Positions 21,672 to 33,923 of a DNA stretch of 62,945 bases are shown here, in pieces (the stretch's first letter is position 1; every line of letters starts with the position of its first letter). The notes beneath the pieces were generated by a model, which made no database searches, was not told the origin of the DNA, and saw only the letters and a program-made list of their open reading frames with translations. The DNA comes from Folioceros fuciformis. Taxonomy: Eukaryota > Anthocerotophyta > Anthocerotopsida > Anthocerotales. The translations under genes were made by a program, and so were the position numbers. The DNA lies in assembly GCA_049999805.1 (NCBI GenBank), contig JBNGIO010006337.1, positions 332,215-395,159 on the forward strand, read 5' to 3'.

Positions 21672-23436
21672 CTAGGTGGTGAGCGATGGCCACGCTGATC
21701 AACAGCAAGCCAAAAAGGAGAAAAGAAAAAGGAAAGCAACGACTGCGAGGAGGAAGGCACAGAATCCCTGTCCATCTGCTGTGGCAGGAGTCAGGACCCG
21801 AGCCTTAAACCTCCTCTGGAACGCACAACTTATGAGCCACTAGACCACACTTGGTTCCTGTGAGATGTGTGATTCTAGCAGGAGACTAAACCACACAAAC
21901 AAACAATGCTCCGGCACGGCTTCGGAGAGGATCTCCACCATGCCCCGGCTCGCATAGCAGGAGACTAAACCACACAAACAAACAATGCTCCGGCACGGCT
22001 CCGGAGAGGATCTCCACCATGCCCCGGCTCGCATCGCCTTTACGGCCTGTCACTCATATGCCCCTTCTTCGGACGGCGGCTCCGGGTGATGGAGGCGCAC
22101 AAGGCGACCAGGCGAGCGGCGCAGGAGGACGTTTTGTCGTGTAGGCTACCGTGCTCGGTGGGATTGAGCCCCGGCCAGGAGGTGGAGGACTTTGTGGCTG
22201 CCAGGTTGCATGCAACCGGGCAGGAGCCGGGATCAGTCAAATGCATTGCGACCTGCTTGGAGATCGGATGCAGGGCACCACTAGAGATGGCGGCGCCCCA
22301 TCCCCCTAGCCCTTCTGCTTCCGCTGCAAGGGGGGGAGGCCGAGAATCGAACTGGTGCGTTCGATCTGGCCAGGGCATCGGTCTCAGGCGGGCGTGCTTG
22401 GATGCTCCTGTGACGGTTAGGTCTAGGCTCACAGTTCTGGAATTGTGGTGCCCTCGAATTGTCCTCCGGACACACCGGGCAGGTGTGTCTTGTGCATACT
22501 CGGCAGGAGGGCACACTGCAGGAGGGCACACTGCAGGAGGGCACTCTGCTGGAGGGCACGCTGTTGATCACACCCTCTGATCCCGCAGCAGGAGGGCACT
22601 GTACTGGAGGGCACGCTGTTGATCATGCCCTCTGATCCAGCAGCAGGAGGGCATACTCTACTGGAGAGCACGCTGCTAACCACGGCTATAGGTGCTGGTC
22701 ACTTTGTGGTGATGCTCTGTTGATCACGCTGCCTAAACAGGATCTGATGCCAGGCAAGTTTTTTTTATGAGGAGGCATTTTGTTGCACGAACGAGCACTG
22801 TGTGATGTGGTTTGTGACTCTAGCTTGCGAACGAGCACTGTGTGATGTGGTTTGTGATTCTAGCTTGCGAACGAGCATTGTGTGATGTGGTTTGTGACTC
22901 TAGCTTGCGAACGAGCACTGTGTGATGTGGTTTGTGACACTGGCTTGCCTCCTTTCCTTCACATGATGCACTGCTTGTTTGCTGTTTCGTTTTTTTTTCT
23001 TATCACGTCTTCCGCTGCTTTTTCTAACCTTGTGTGTGCGAGGAAGCATTGAGGTAGCTATCTTTCCGAGGTCGGGCAGATAACATTCTACCCTCCCCGA
23101 ATTGATGGCCACATCATAGCCTCCTGCACAGCAAGTCAGCTTAGTTAGCACATTTTCTTTTATATATGTATCTTTTTTTTCTTAAATAATAATTTCTTTA
23201 TTTATGGAAAATTATTTATAGAATTTATCCAGTTTTTTCAAACAAAAGGCACATATTTTGCTGCTTCTTCACCTAGCCATAGCCTAGTGGGAGATCCATC
23301 ATATGTCACATTTTTTGGAGATAGGGATTGTGGTTCTGAGCATGAAGAGGATTCAGGTTCGTGAGACGGCGATCCTCTCCTCGGGATACACATAAGCAAC
23401 ACAACACCATCACGTAGCACAAACACTCACGTAAAC
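21672..23436. repeat. Repeat-rich leader of copia-1, no gag here
   Basis: Three kinds of tandem repeat fill this leader. A 79-bp unit occurs twice (21877-22034). A 15-17-bp caggagggcac(a/t)ctg unit with a longer period around the phrase ctgttgatca occupies 22495-22680. A 40-bp unit, gcgaacgagcactgtgtgat plus gtggtttgtgactctagctt, occurs four times (about 22788-22945). On the minus strand 21781-21850 reads like the head of a tRNA-derived SINE (ggtctagtggct A-box-like; a degraded ggttcgactcc B-box-like tract). The leader probably contains captured or inserted DNA. Confidence 0.7.
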
Positions 23437-26400
23437 ATGTCTGCCTCCTCTTCAATATCTGAATTAAAAGAAAAGGATAGATTTAATGGCACCCAATATC
23501 ACATTTGGCATGTCCGGATGAGGGCTGTCCTTGTAGCTAGGAAAGCGTGGACTGTGGTGGACGGGACCCATAAGGAGCCAACTGCAGCCGCCACAGGAAC
23601 TTCACTTTCAACTGCTCAACAAACCCTCCTGGACGAATGGACTTCAGACAACGACCTTGCTGTAGCACTCCTCATAAGTGGTTTGTATGTTGTTTTAATT
23701 CTAGATGTAGAAAATGTGCTCAAGGCTCATGAGATATGGGAGCAACTTGAGAGGACATAGCGAGTGCACAATAGGATGGCTCTTTGCGCTGCAAGGCAAG
23801 AGTTGTTTACCCTTAAGATGAAGGAGTCTGACAAGGTTGCAGTTTTTACGAGCAAGTTCAGACATTTACGCGCAGACACGGTATCTTTTGGTTCTACTAT
23901 GGATGAAGAGGATGCCATTGCGCAACTGCTGATTAGCCTTCCACCATCCTATCAAAATTTTGTGAGTATACAAAATGGTCCAATTCGCCCTACAGGTGCT
24001 GCGAACACATCCAACACTAGGACATTGGAGGATGTCATTGGGGCATTGTACCAGGAGGAGAAAGTCGGCAGCTTATGTCAGGTGGACATAAACACAAGAG
24101 TGAAAAGGTGATGGCTATGAAGTTCAAGCTGCACACAAACAAAGGGAAGACTCAAGGATCAGGTCAGCGTGCTAGTGACTCTGGATTTTCTTCCACTAAG
24201 AGGACAAGCAACTGTAATTGGTGTGGGATAGCTGGGCATTGGGCCCGTGACTGCCGCAAGAAGAAGGCAGGCAAGCCGCAGCGCCAGCACAAACCTACTT
24301 CCAGCATGGCAGTGAAAGACAAGTCTGGAGGTGACCACGATAAATCTACTGTGAGGATTTATATTGTTTGCCTGTCTTGCTCCACGAGGGATAGTATTAG
24401 TTGGTATCTGGACTCTGGAGCAACTACACATATTTGTATGGACGAGGACTAGTTTTCACATCTGCATCTGCTCAAAGTACCTAAGAAAGTGCTGTTGGGA
24501 GATGAGAGGACTGAGATTGGGTTGTAGATTAGAGGGCACGGGAGGTGTACCTTATCCTGCCGGACAATACAGAGCTTACTCTTGACGGGGTGCTGTATGT
24601 CCTGAGGATGGCGAAGAATTTGATGTCACTTAGCAGACTATTGAAGTCGCACGCTCTTCTTATGCAAGCTGATCAAGTGTCTTGTTCCTTTAGCAAGGCA
24701 GATTCACCTGGTATATGTGCCTTCGAAGGGGTGCTAGTCAACAACTTGTACAAGCTGAACATCAACTACAAGCGTGCTCATATAGTATGTTCTACAGGGA
24801 GTACCCACATGGACCAGAAGAAGCTGGCTGCTTTGTGGCATGCTCGCCTAGGACAAAACAACCGAGCAAAGCTGGTGGACATGTCCAACAAGGAATGTTT
24901 TTGAGAACCCCTGCCCAAGTGCTTCAAAGACCTTACAGTCTGCGAAGCATGCATTCTTGCCAAGAAGAAGGAGGCTCCTTTCCCTAATGCACCTGCACAT
25001 AAGGCATCACAAGTATTGGAGCTTGTCCATGCGGATATATCTGGGAAGATACAGGAGGCTTCACTTGGCGGATCTCGTTACTACTTTTGCTTGACCGACG
25101 ACTATAGTAGGTACTGGACCTTTCCTATGCAGTTGAAGAGTGATACATTCACTTGTTTCCAGGAATGGTTGCCTATTGCCCAGAGATAGTCAGGTCAACT
25201 TCTTAGAATGTTGTGCACGGACAATGGAACGGAATTTGTCAACGCAGCCTTCAACGAGTACTTGGCACAACATGGCATTCAACGCCAGCTGAGTGTACTC
25301 TATACTCAACAACAGAACGGAGTTGCCGAGCGCAAGAACCAAACCCTGCTAGGTATGACGAGGAGTATGCTACTTTGGGCAGGTCTTCCTCAAGGGTATT
25401 GGGCAGAGGCCGTAGTTGCTGCGGCGTACATCCTCAATCGGGTGCTCACCAGCGCTGTACATGGAAGGACACCATATGAGGTATTTTGGAAGCGTAAGCC
25501 TAGCCTACTTCATCTTCGAGTTTTTGGAGCAAAGGCATTCGCTTATATCCCTTCCGAAAAGAGTAGGAAGCTTGACATGAGATCTAAGGGCCTTGTTTTC
25601 GTCGGATACAACGAGACTGCCAAGGCATACAAGCTTTATGATCCGGTTACTCACTCTCTAACCTTAGCTCGTAGTGTCACTTTCATTGAACCTAGCTATG
25701 CTCATGGTGAACTGGCCACGTCAGTAGAGGGAGCAGCTCCATTAGCTTATTATGATGATGAGCAGGATACTAATCAGGTACCTGCGTATCCGCAGGATAC
25801 TAATCAGGTACCTATGTATCCACAAGATGATGAGCTACCAAATAACCCTCCGCCTATTTTAGATGCACAGGATGTCCAGCCTGCCTATGCACCCGTAGAT
25901 GAGCTGGCACATGAACACCTGAATGCACCAACTGTGGACAACAACCCTGCACATCACCGTGAACCTTTCATAGAAGATGCAAATCCTTACCCTCTTCAGG
26001 ATGACCATGAACCTGTTTTAGAGCCAAATGTCATGCCGCCACAAGTTGTAGAAGTTCCACCAGAGCCCGAGTTGCGCAGATCCACCCGCCATAGACTGCC
26101 TAGAGCCGAGTGGATCGAGCCCCCCTATGAGTCTATAGATTTCCGCAACACTTCCACATCACTTGCTGCTGTCATCCCTGATGAGCCAATCAACTTGAAG
26201 CAAGCCTTGTCAGGCCCTGATGGTGACAAGTGGCGTACATCAGTTGAGGATGAGTATCAGTCCTTGATCAAGAATAATAGATGGAAGTTAGTGGATTTGC
26301 CACTTGGCAGGAAACCCATCTCGTGCAAGTGGGTTTTCAAGCACAAACTCAACTCCAAGGGAGAGATTGCACGTTACAAATCCAGACTCGTGGCTAGGGG

Positions 26401-27765
26401 CTTCACGCAGGTTGAAGGCCTAGATTACCAAGAGACTTTCAGCCCCGTAGTCAGATCTCAATCAATCAGGATGCTACTTGCTATGGCTACGGAACATGAT
26501 ATGTATCTGCATCAAATGGATGTATGCACAGCTTATTTGTACAGCAAGCTTGAGGAGGAACTCTACATGCAACAACCTCAAGGGTATATTGATCCTAAAT
26601 ACCCCAACAAAGTTTTAGTTCTTCTGAAGTGTATTTATGACCTCAAGCAATCTGGTAGAGTATGGTACTTTACCATGCATGTTTTTTTATTGGAGATTAA
26701 CTTTGTACAAAGCTCTGCTGATTCCAATATATATATGCTTACCCAAGGCTCCACATATGTCATTTTGGCTTTATACGTTGATGACGTAATATTGGCTACA
26801 AATGATAAGACCCTATTGGAACATGTCAAGTCGCTTTTATCTAACAAATTTGAAATGAAGGATATTGGTGAATTGAAGTTTTGTCTAGGGATACAGATAG
26901 TGAGAGCTGATGGGGTGATGGCCATACATCAAAACAAATACATCAAGGAGATTTTGACCAAGTTTCATACGGATGAGGCACGACCCACTACTACCCCAGC
27001 TGCTGTGGGCGTGAAGCTTACTAGCCTTCAATGTGCTCAGACCCAGAGGAGCAGCTGGATATGCAGGATGTACCCTATAGACATGCAGTAGGGAGCCTTA
27101 TTTTTGTGGCAAACTGGACCCGACCTAACATCCAATATGTAGTTAGTACAATGTCGCAGTTCTTAGAACACCATGGTAGGGCTCATTGGGTTGCCGTCAA
27201 GCGTATCTTCAGATACTTAAAAGGCACAATGACACATGGGCTCATATACAAGCGTAGTGGCAAAGCTAAGCTCATCCTACAAGGTTTCACAGATGCCGAC
27301 TGGGCGTCTGATGTTGACTCCTGTTGCAACCTCTCCACATATTGTTTTCTTCTTGCAGGAGCTGCTATTAATTGGAGTTGCAAGAAACAACCCTCTATAT
27401 CTTTATCTTCAATAGAGGCAAAATATAAATCTCTCACTGAGGCCACCAAGGAGGCTGAATGGGAGAGAAGATTCTTGTAGGACTTGGGGCAGATACAATA
27501 GGATCCTACTCCTATCCTATGCGACAACATGTCAACCCTTGCCTTGGTCGCTAACCCTCGATTCTATGCACGCACCAAGCATATAGAGATATCCCATCAT
27601 TACATCAGGGATGCCGTGGATAGAGGGGTAACGAAGGTTAGTAATGTTGGAACAGATGACAATGTGGCCGACATTCTAACCAAAGCACTTTCTAAGCCAA
27701 AACACTATAAGCATATGGATGGCTTAGGGCTGGGTGATTACTCAGCTTATGTGAACGACACATAG
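23437..27765 (+). pseudogene. Copia-1 gag-pol, broken by stops and frameshifts
   Basis: Gag begins at ATG 23437; an in-frame TAG at 23758-23760 interrupts it, and the same frame resumes to about 24,070. A shift leads to a zinc knuckle (C-x2-C-x4-H-x4-C) and the protease motif WYLDSGATTHIC, then a TAG at 24,450. Another shift gives the pre-integrase segment (LWHARLG), a TGA at about 24,902, and the integrase with D, D-35-E intact (DNGTEF...VAERKN). Reverse transcriptase follows in one long frame from 25208, with YVDD at 26774-26785. A shift near 27,040 leads to RNase H (TDADWAS), a TAG at 27,478, and the terminal part ending at 27765. It could not act on its own. Confidence 0.93.
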
Positions 27766-28028
27766 TGTAGGATTAGACCTACAGAGGGAGCGAACAACTC
27801 AGTAGATGAAGCCACAAGCAAACAACCAGTTGTGAGTTATTTATCTCCATTTTTCTTTATGAGCCTTCTTCAATTTCAAAACTACTGCTGCTACGCCGCC
27901 AGCACATGTGTTTTCTACCACAAAGTGGGGGATGCCTCATGTGTGGAGAATCATTGCCTGCTGGTGGACTATTTGCCTTGCTTCATTTCTGTGGAGATTT
28001 CTCTAGACCAGTTGTTACCTAAGCGTGA

Positions 28029-28042
28029 AGCTTGAGAGGGAG
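28029..28042 (+). promoter_or_regulatory. Copia-1 polypurine tract
   Basis: agcttgagagggag lies directly before the 3' LTR, where plus-strand priming is expected. Confidence 0.7.
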
Positions 28043-28217
28043 TTTTAAGATAACAAGCCCTGTCACACTTAGGGTTGTATGTATTTAATTTAGATTAAAT
28101 ATGTTTAGTTAAAGTGAAGCAACATGACTCTAGGTCATGAATATTTAAACACATTTTTTGTATTGATTATATTATTCGTTCAGTTTTAGCAACAATCATT
28201 TTTGCACAACTTTCACA
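28043..28217 (+). repeat. Copia-1 3' LTR
   Basis: 175 bp, same as the 5' LTR except for about six changes, one of which turns the leading TG into TT. Confidence 0.9.
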
Positions 28218-30699
28218 CACAACCCTCTGCCGCCCAACCAGAGGGGTTGATGATAATGTGCTCACAAATCAAGTCCCTAGTGGGATCTGTAACAACCACA
28301 TCAGCAACACAAACTTGTTCCCCCCTAGTGAAAAAAAGGTTGGCTCTAAGTGAACCCTATTACGCAAAGTATATGGATGCTCCCTATACGGAAGAAACCC
28401 ACACTCCCTATCGATTGAGAACATGACATCCCGAACTGCATCATGAGTGGCAATACGGTGCCCCCCAATGGGACAATGTGCTAAATGGGACCCTGTATCA
28501 ACAATGGCAATCCCATAACTGCATGTAGAGAGAGAAAAGGCCAAGGGGTGGGCCAAACCTAAGCGAAATCTCATCGCGCTGGCAAAAGTTGCTAGTGCAA
28601 TTTCAAACGCCTGGCTGCAAGGTCGAGCCAAAAGCCAAGAGCCCGCTCCTTTACCTGAACAAGATCGAATACGAGCTCAAGGAGACCTAGGGATGGATGA
28701 GTCTGAAAGATGGGCTCTTAGTGCTTGACCATATTGCTTTTCTAGGAGGGAGGCTTGAAGACCCTTCAACCCTTCCCTAGAAAAGGAGGTGAAAGGAGGT
28801 AGAGCCTCACAAGCCTCCAACGATAGAGAATCCCTTGCTTGCCTAAGAGATACTTGTAAAGGGAAAACGCCCTTCTCAATGCCAGAGATAAAACTTTCAA
28901 GAACAGGGGAATCTTGCAACAAAAAACGAGAGGCCAAAATTGGAGTTGAGAAGGCCCAGCTATCGAGAAAGGGAGCTGGAGCAGAGCCCTCCATGGCCAA
29001 AAGACCAACCCCTCCAAAGGCAACTGGCAAGGAAGCCTGCTTCCAAGCCAAATCACAGACAACACACTCAAAGGTGCCAGGATCTATGATGTCCCCAAGA
29101 GCTTGCATAACTTGATTGTCAAACTTCCCGAGACTTAATAAGAAAACTCGAGAAGGCGCAACAGTTCTAGTGAAGTAACCTGGTCGCCGTGCAAAACAAG
29201 AATGAATACCAAACGCAATATGAGGATCACCAATTTGTGAGAGGTCCATGATATGAGCCAAATCTCCATCCAACACTTCATCCACAAACCTATGAACAAA
29301 ATCAGGAGGTCCCACAAGCACACCCAAGACTCGAAGTCCTTGCGAGGGGGTGATATCTCCCCCCGAATATTGAAGGGGGGAAGTGATGCCTAAAGGGGAC
29401 CAAACCCTGCATGTAGATAGCTTAACCCGTAACCCCACCTTGGAGAGCTCTGATGAGAAGAAATCAAATGTTGCTTTGACTGTGACTCCTTGCCCAAGAA
29501 TATGAGTGTCATCAGCCACAGAAGGGTAAAGGCATTCCCAAATTGCTAAGGCAATAGAGGACAACGCTTGAAAATGCGCCATTGCAAAAAGAGCACCCCC
29601 TAGTAGATCCCTTTGCATTGTGCCTACTGTTGAATAAAAAATTGAGAACCTCTCAATAGTTGGGCCGTGTTGGTAGTAGAGCTTGGATGGTGAGCCATAG
29701 AAGGAGCAAACAAAAGGGATAAGACTTGCAAATTGACCTCCTGCACTCTTGAGCTCCGAGAAGATGGCGACCCTAGAGACGGTGTTGAAAGCATTCTCAA
29801 TATCAACCTGCAAAGCTACCCAGTGAGGATGTAACTCGAGGGCCGCTTGGATGCCAAGGGCAACAGATTCATACTCACCTGGGGTAGCAATCCTAAATTG
29901 GTGGGGTGCAAGATGCGCTTGGAAGTGCTCCCGAAGTTGAATTGCAATATTTTGGGCTGATAAGAGGCAGAAATACCTCCCCCATAGCAATAGGGCGCTC
30001 TCTAGAGGTGGGCTTTTTCCAGTATAAGCAACTTACAAGCCACCAAAACTTGAGAGATTCAATTGGGAACTTTGCCCCTAGGCACAGTAGCCGCTAGTGT
30101 ATAAAGCTCCGAAAAACCACTTGAGAAATCCTCATGAGAAAAATAATCTAAAAAATGGTCATAAACTGTGCCAGACAAACCCCCTGAAAGTCGCGGTGCA
30201 GAAAAGAGTGCATGCCAAAAAACAACCCTATCCTAGCAAAAAAGCTCCCTGACCGTGTGGTCAAGACGATCTTGCGGTATAGTGTCATGAGGTTCTAGAT
30301 GAAGGGCACGAAGTGCAGCAATGGTGTCCTCAGTTCAGATGTAGCTGGCACTGGGCACAATGCTCTAGTAGTCTGAGCATATTCACCATCCTTGCCCAAC
30401 ATGAGACACCGCTTGAGACGCGCTTTAAATGGGTCATGACAAACCTTGTCAACCTTAGCTGACTTCAATCGAGATTTTTCTACTAGTAGATCCTCATCCT
30501 CCTCTTGAAGAACTTTGCTAGTCTCCGGATCGAAAATGGCGAAGTTGAGAGGCCACCTCCCTATGACCTGAAGGACCACCCCTAGAGCGCCGAAGGCACC
30601 ATCTGGGCAGGAAAAGGAACAAAATCCAAGCATCCTCATCCCTTGGGTCCCGAGCAAGGCGATCCGAGGGAAGACGATAAGTAAGGCAAATATCATCAT
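28218..30699 (-). pseudogene. Non-LTR reverse-transcriptase-like element, decayed (right of copia-1)
   Basis: The longest frame (28677-29990, 437 codons) carries reverse-transcriptase blocks: ALQVDIENAFNTVSR, the GGALFA segment and VADDTHI in place of the usual Y/FADD. Upstream on the minus strand (about 30,240-30,699) is the N-terminal helical region in several frames, and downstream (28269-28631) a Cys/His stretch (C-x-Y-G, H-C-P-I-G-G-H) continues the same protein type after a frameshift at a G run. At least four frame changes or stops make it inactive. The product would have been a self-copying reverse transcriptase; no endonuclease domain is visible in what remains. Confidence 0.8.
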
Positions 30700-30764
30700 G
30701 TAGGCACCTAGGGAGATGTCGAAAGAGGCGAGGACATGGAAAAGAGCTAACGCATTATTATGTT

Positions 30765-32325
30765 GTGTGGACTACACAAATACCTTCTTCTCTCCTGTTG
30801 CAAAGATAGCCTCTAACCGAGCATTCCTTGCTATCGCTGCTGCTTTGGATATGGGGATACATCATATGAATGTCCAAATTGCTTTTCTAAATGGAGATCT
30901 GAACGAAGAAATCTACATGGAGGAACCCGAAGGCTACGTGGTACTTGGATGTGAGGTCGAGGTATGTAAGCTTCAAAAGACCATTTACGGTCTTAAGCAA
31001 TCTACCTTTACTTGATACTGTAAACTTGATGATCATTCCCAGTCTAGAGGTTTCAAGAAGACCAATGCTAATTGGAATATTTATGTGAAGCAAGTGGGAG
31101 CTTCTGTTGTCATCATTGCCATATATGTGGATGATTTATTCATCGTTAGCAATGATCAAGAGCTTTTAACCTTAACAAAGTGAGGCCTTAGTGAAAGCTT
31201 TGCTACACGAGACCTTGGGGAGCTGAATTATTTCCTAGGAATAAAGGTTGATAAAGATAGGACCAACAAGGCAATCTCTCTAAGTCAGCAAACATATGTG
31301 CGGACTATACTAGAGCGTTGGGATGCAGGATTGCAAACCAACGCAGACGCCAATGATCCGCAATGAGAAGTTATCATGGGAGGTGGATTCTATTATGAAG
31401 GAACAAGTAGATAGGAATCTCTACCAGTGTGCTGTTGGCTGCCTTACTTACTTGGTGACAAGCACCATGCCAGACATCGTAGAGGCAGTGGGAGTCGTGA
31501 GCCAATTCCTGGTCAACTCCCAACCTCAGCATTATCAAGCTGTCAAGAGAATACTCAGATACTTGTAGAGCACAAAACATTGGACATTGACCTAGCAGAA
31601 GAAGGAGGACGAAGAAGCCCGTATTGTGGGATTTTGTGACGCAGATTGGGCTAGAAATGTCGACACTCACAGGTCTACGACAAGGTATGCCTTCATGCTA
31701 TTTGGGGGAGCCATTTCATGGAGCAGTTGGCGCCAGCCTACACTGACACTATCCTGTACAGAGGTTGAGTATATGGTAGCCTTAGCCGCAATCGTGAAAG
31801 CTACATGGCTTAGGCGATTGCTCGAAGAAATAGGGTTCAAGCAATAAGGTGGAACGCCCATCTTCAATAACAATCATGGCTGTATTTATTTCGCTAAGAG
31901 CGCTATTTTTCACGCAAGGACTAAGCACATCGAAGTTAGGCATCACTTCATCAGGGAAAAAGTCTAGTCCAAGGAAATAGCTTTAGTTTATTGTCCTACT
32001 GAGGACATGCCTGCTGATGTTCTTACTAAAGGCTTAGCTTTAGAGAAGCATACGAAGTTTAGCAAGATGCTAGGTTAACCAAGTAAGTCTTGAATAGACC
32101 ATAGATATGTTGAGTGGGAGTGTTAGAAGCCTATGGGGTTTGTGCAACATATCTACATTAGAGTCTAGAGATTATACCCCAAGATATGTAGAATAGAACC
32201 ACGATCAAGGTAATGTTTACCCTTTATCGAGTTATAGTCATGATTGAAGGCTAAAGATGTACGTATGGACTATCAATCTATCTAGAGGTATTGAGGCTTA
32301 TCTTGGGATTCACCCTTTTCTAACA
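30765..32325 (+). mobile_element. Copia-2: 5'-truncated copia element with 3' LTR
   Basis: Starts within the reverse transcriptase (FSPVAK) and runs through YVDD (31124-31135), the RNase H region (CDADWA) and the ARTKHIEVRHHFIRE block to the ADVLTKGL end near 32,080. A purine tract gagtgggag then leads into an LTR at 32121. Stops at about 31,013, 31,181, 31,566 and later, and a shift near 31,320, inactivate it. Everything upstream of the reverse transcriptase is missing, and the left edge abuts the RT-like element. Confidence 0.85.
32121..32325 (+). repeat. Copia-2 3' LTR (205 bp)
   Basis: Begins TGTTAGAA and ends TTCTAACA, a perfect 8-bp terminal inverted repeat with canonical TG...CA ends, directly after the polypurine tract. 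Confidence 0.75.
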
Positions 32326-32540
32326 GCGTCATACCGGGTATGGCCTTCATCGGAACTCTATTCAACACATAGGTTGTTGTCAGGATAGCCTCTCCCCAAA
32401 AATTGACTAGCAAGCCATTGAGAAACAACATGCACTTGGCTGCTTCCACAAGGCTCCATATCTTCCGCTTTGCAACTCCATTTTGCTATGGAGTGTGCGG
32501 AATCTGAGATGCTCCTTGCTCACCTAACTTTTGTGTGGGT
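32326..32540 (-). pseudogene. Antisense copia integrase fragment
   Basis: The minus strand reads a degraded form of the copia integrase core: a P-H-T-P-stop-Q-N-G-V-A-K-R-K segment where Q-N-G-x-x-E-R-K is normal, then EAAKCMLF, and NFWGEAILTTTYVLNRVP. A stop replaces one Gln codon and the catalytic Glu has become Lys. It starts at the very end of the copia-2 LTR, so copia-2 probably jumped into this older element, or the two were joined by rearrangement. Confidence 0.75.
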
Positions 32541-32970
32541 TTGTCTCTTTGAATGCTAGGTTTTGATTCCTAGTTAGTGTGTGTCTAGAACCACTATTCT
32601 ATATTGTATGGGATTTTTCTTCGTATAAACCTAAACCCAATGGTTTTTTAACGTCCACCTTAGTATGTAACACATACACCATCCTAAGTTGGTAGCACAT
32701 TTAAACCATCCACAAACCGCTCAATCATACACAATTGGCTCTTAGTTGGTAGTGCAAGTATGATATCCACAATTGGCTTACTTATATATGAGCTCATTTT
32801 GGCCTCTAGATTAAGGTGTTGTATGATAAGACTGAAAAGCCTAACGTCACATAAGAGTATTTGAGCATTTTTTTTATGAAAAGAAAAATAAAACAAGAAA
32901 ATGAGCCATGGCCATCCCAAGGCTGGATTGAGGAGGCTAGTGATCATAGCTCTACAGGTTAAGGGATCAT
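32541..32970. other. No recognisable gene
   Basis: AT-rich sequence with poly-A and poly-T tracts and short frames only. Confidence 0.4.
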
Positions 32971-33190
32971 TGCCGACGGTGCAGTAGTATCGTGATGAGG
33001 CGTAGCTCGGAATGGGAGGAAATTATCACGAGAGTTGGGAGATGGGGCGTCTTCAAGAATGATTACAAGACACTTGATCTCCATTTCATGGAAAGTGTCC
33101 GGTGGGTTTTCAAGCAGCTCCACGAAACGGGACCTATATATCGGGCGCTTAAGGCGAAGATGATTCTGTCTATTTTGGATTTTGGAGTGG
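32971..33190 (+). pseudogene. Fragment of a cytosolic-type isoleucyl-tRNA synthetase gene
   Basis: The plus-strand frame reads S-I-V-M-R-R-S-S-E-W-E-E, G-R-W, F-K-N-D-Y-K-T-L-D-L and F-M-E-S-V-R-W-V-F-K-Q-L, then a degraded Y-R-x-x-K-x-K-M. This is the catalytic-domain segment of eukaryotic cytosolic IleRS (RWI-DFKNDYKTMDL, FMESVWWVF, GLVYRGFKVMPYST) from my knowledge of the family. Several conserved residues are changed, including the second Trp of VWWVF, and the frame ends soon after. About 60 codons remain, equal to a single exon or less, so it is a captured or left-over gene scrap. Confidence 0.75.
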
Positions 33191-33923
33191 CTCATCCGTG
33201 GGTGCAATGACGGACTTTAGTGTAGAAACAGGTAGGAAAAAGTGACAAGGGGGACTAGACACCCTCACTCTAGGTGCGACAAAGAGACCAACTATCACGA
33301 CCTCCTCACGGTCCGACGTAGAGGAGAGAGCATTGTACTGTACGTCCTCCACGACAAGAACCCCATCGACATGTGAAAGACCCAGCCCACTTTTAGTGGA
33401 ATAGGATGATGGCTAGAAGAAATGATTGAGGAATTACAAAGTGTCAGCACAAGTGTGCTTATATAGGTCTGAGTATGAAGGGTGCGTCCTTCACTTATCT
33501 TCTCCCTATTACCTAGGATGATCATATTCTAATACCTTTTACTATTATATCATCATCTGTCATGGGGCCGACGCTTACTCACGACTCTCACTCTTCACGC
33601 ACAAGGATGCTTAACGAACTTACCATGTATCCGTAGTGATTAGGATAATTTTCACTATCTAAGATTGTTGAAGTGTATGATGCAATCAGTGTCACTGTTT
33701 TACAACGGCAGCCCAGGCTGGATGACGTGTTTTGAGGGAGCCAAATTGAAAGTAAGGACGGAATTGCTTTCGCATAGCACCACTTCTCATGGCAGTGCTC
33801 ATTCCGGGCTCATTCGTGGCCTCTGGCAGGAACCTTGCGGGAATTGACGCCCGTCCCTTTGAACGACACACCACTCCTGCTTCCATTGAGACTCAAACGT
33901 ATGCATTGGTCGCTGGGGAGTTC
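33191..33923. other. No recognisable gene
   Basis: Short frames on both strands without family resemblance, up to the left edge of duplicated block A. Confidence 0.35.

Larger units (their letters stand above)
21478..28222 (+). mobile_element. Copia-1: Ty1/copia LTR retrotransposon, decayed
   Basis: The element proper is 21483-28217. Two 175-bp LTRs (21483-21657, 28043-28217) differ at about six positions counted by eye. The primer site begins directly after the 5' LTR, and a purine-rich tract gagagggag precedes the 3' LTR. Flanks TACAA (21478-21482) and CACAA (28218-28222) are the target duplication with one change. The order gag, protease, integrase, reverse transcriptase, RNase H is the copia order. 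A 1.8-kb non-coding leader separates the primer site from gag, far longer than usual. It is inserted inside a minus-strand reverse-transcriptase-like ORF. Confidence 0.93.

Noticed and set aside
22320-22420. tRNA gene on the minus strand (agttcgattct looks like a T-loop)
   Set aside because: The bases on both sides do not form a T-arm stem, and no acceptor stem or anticodon arm can be folded.
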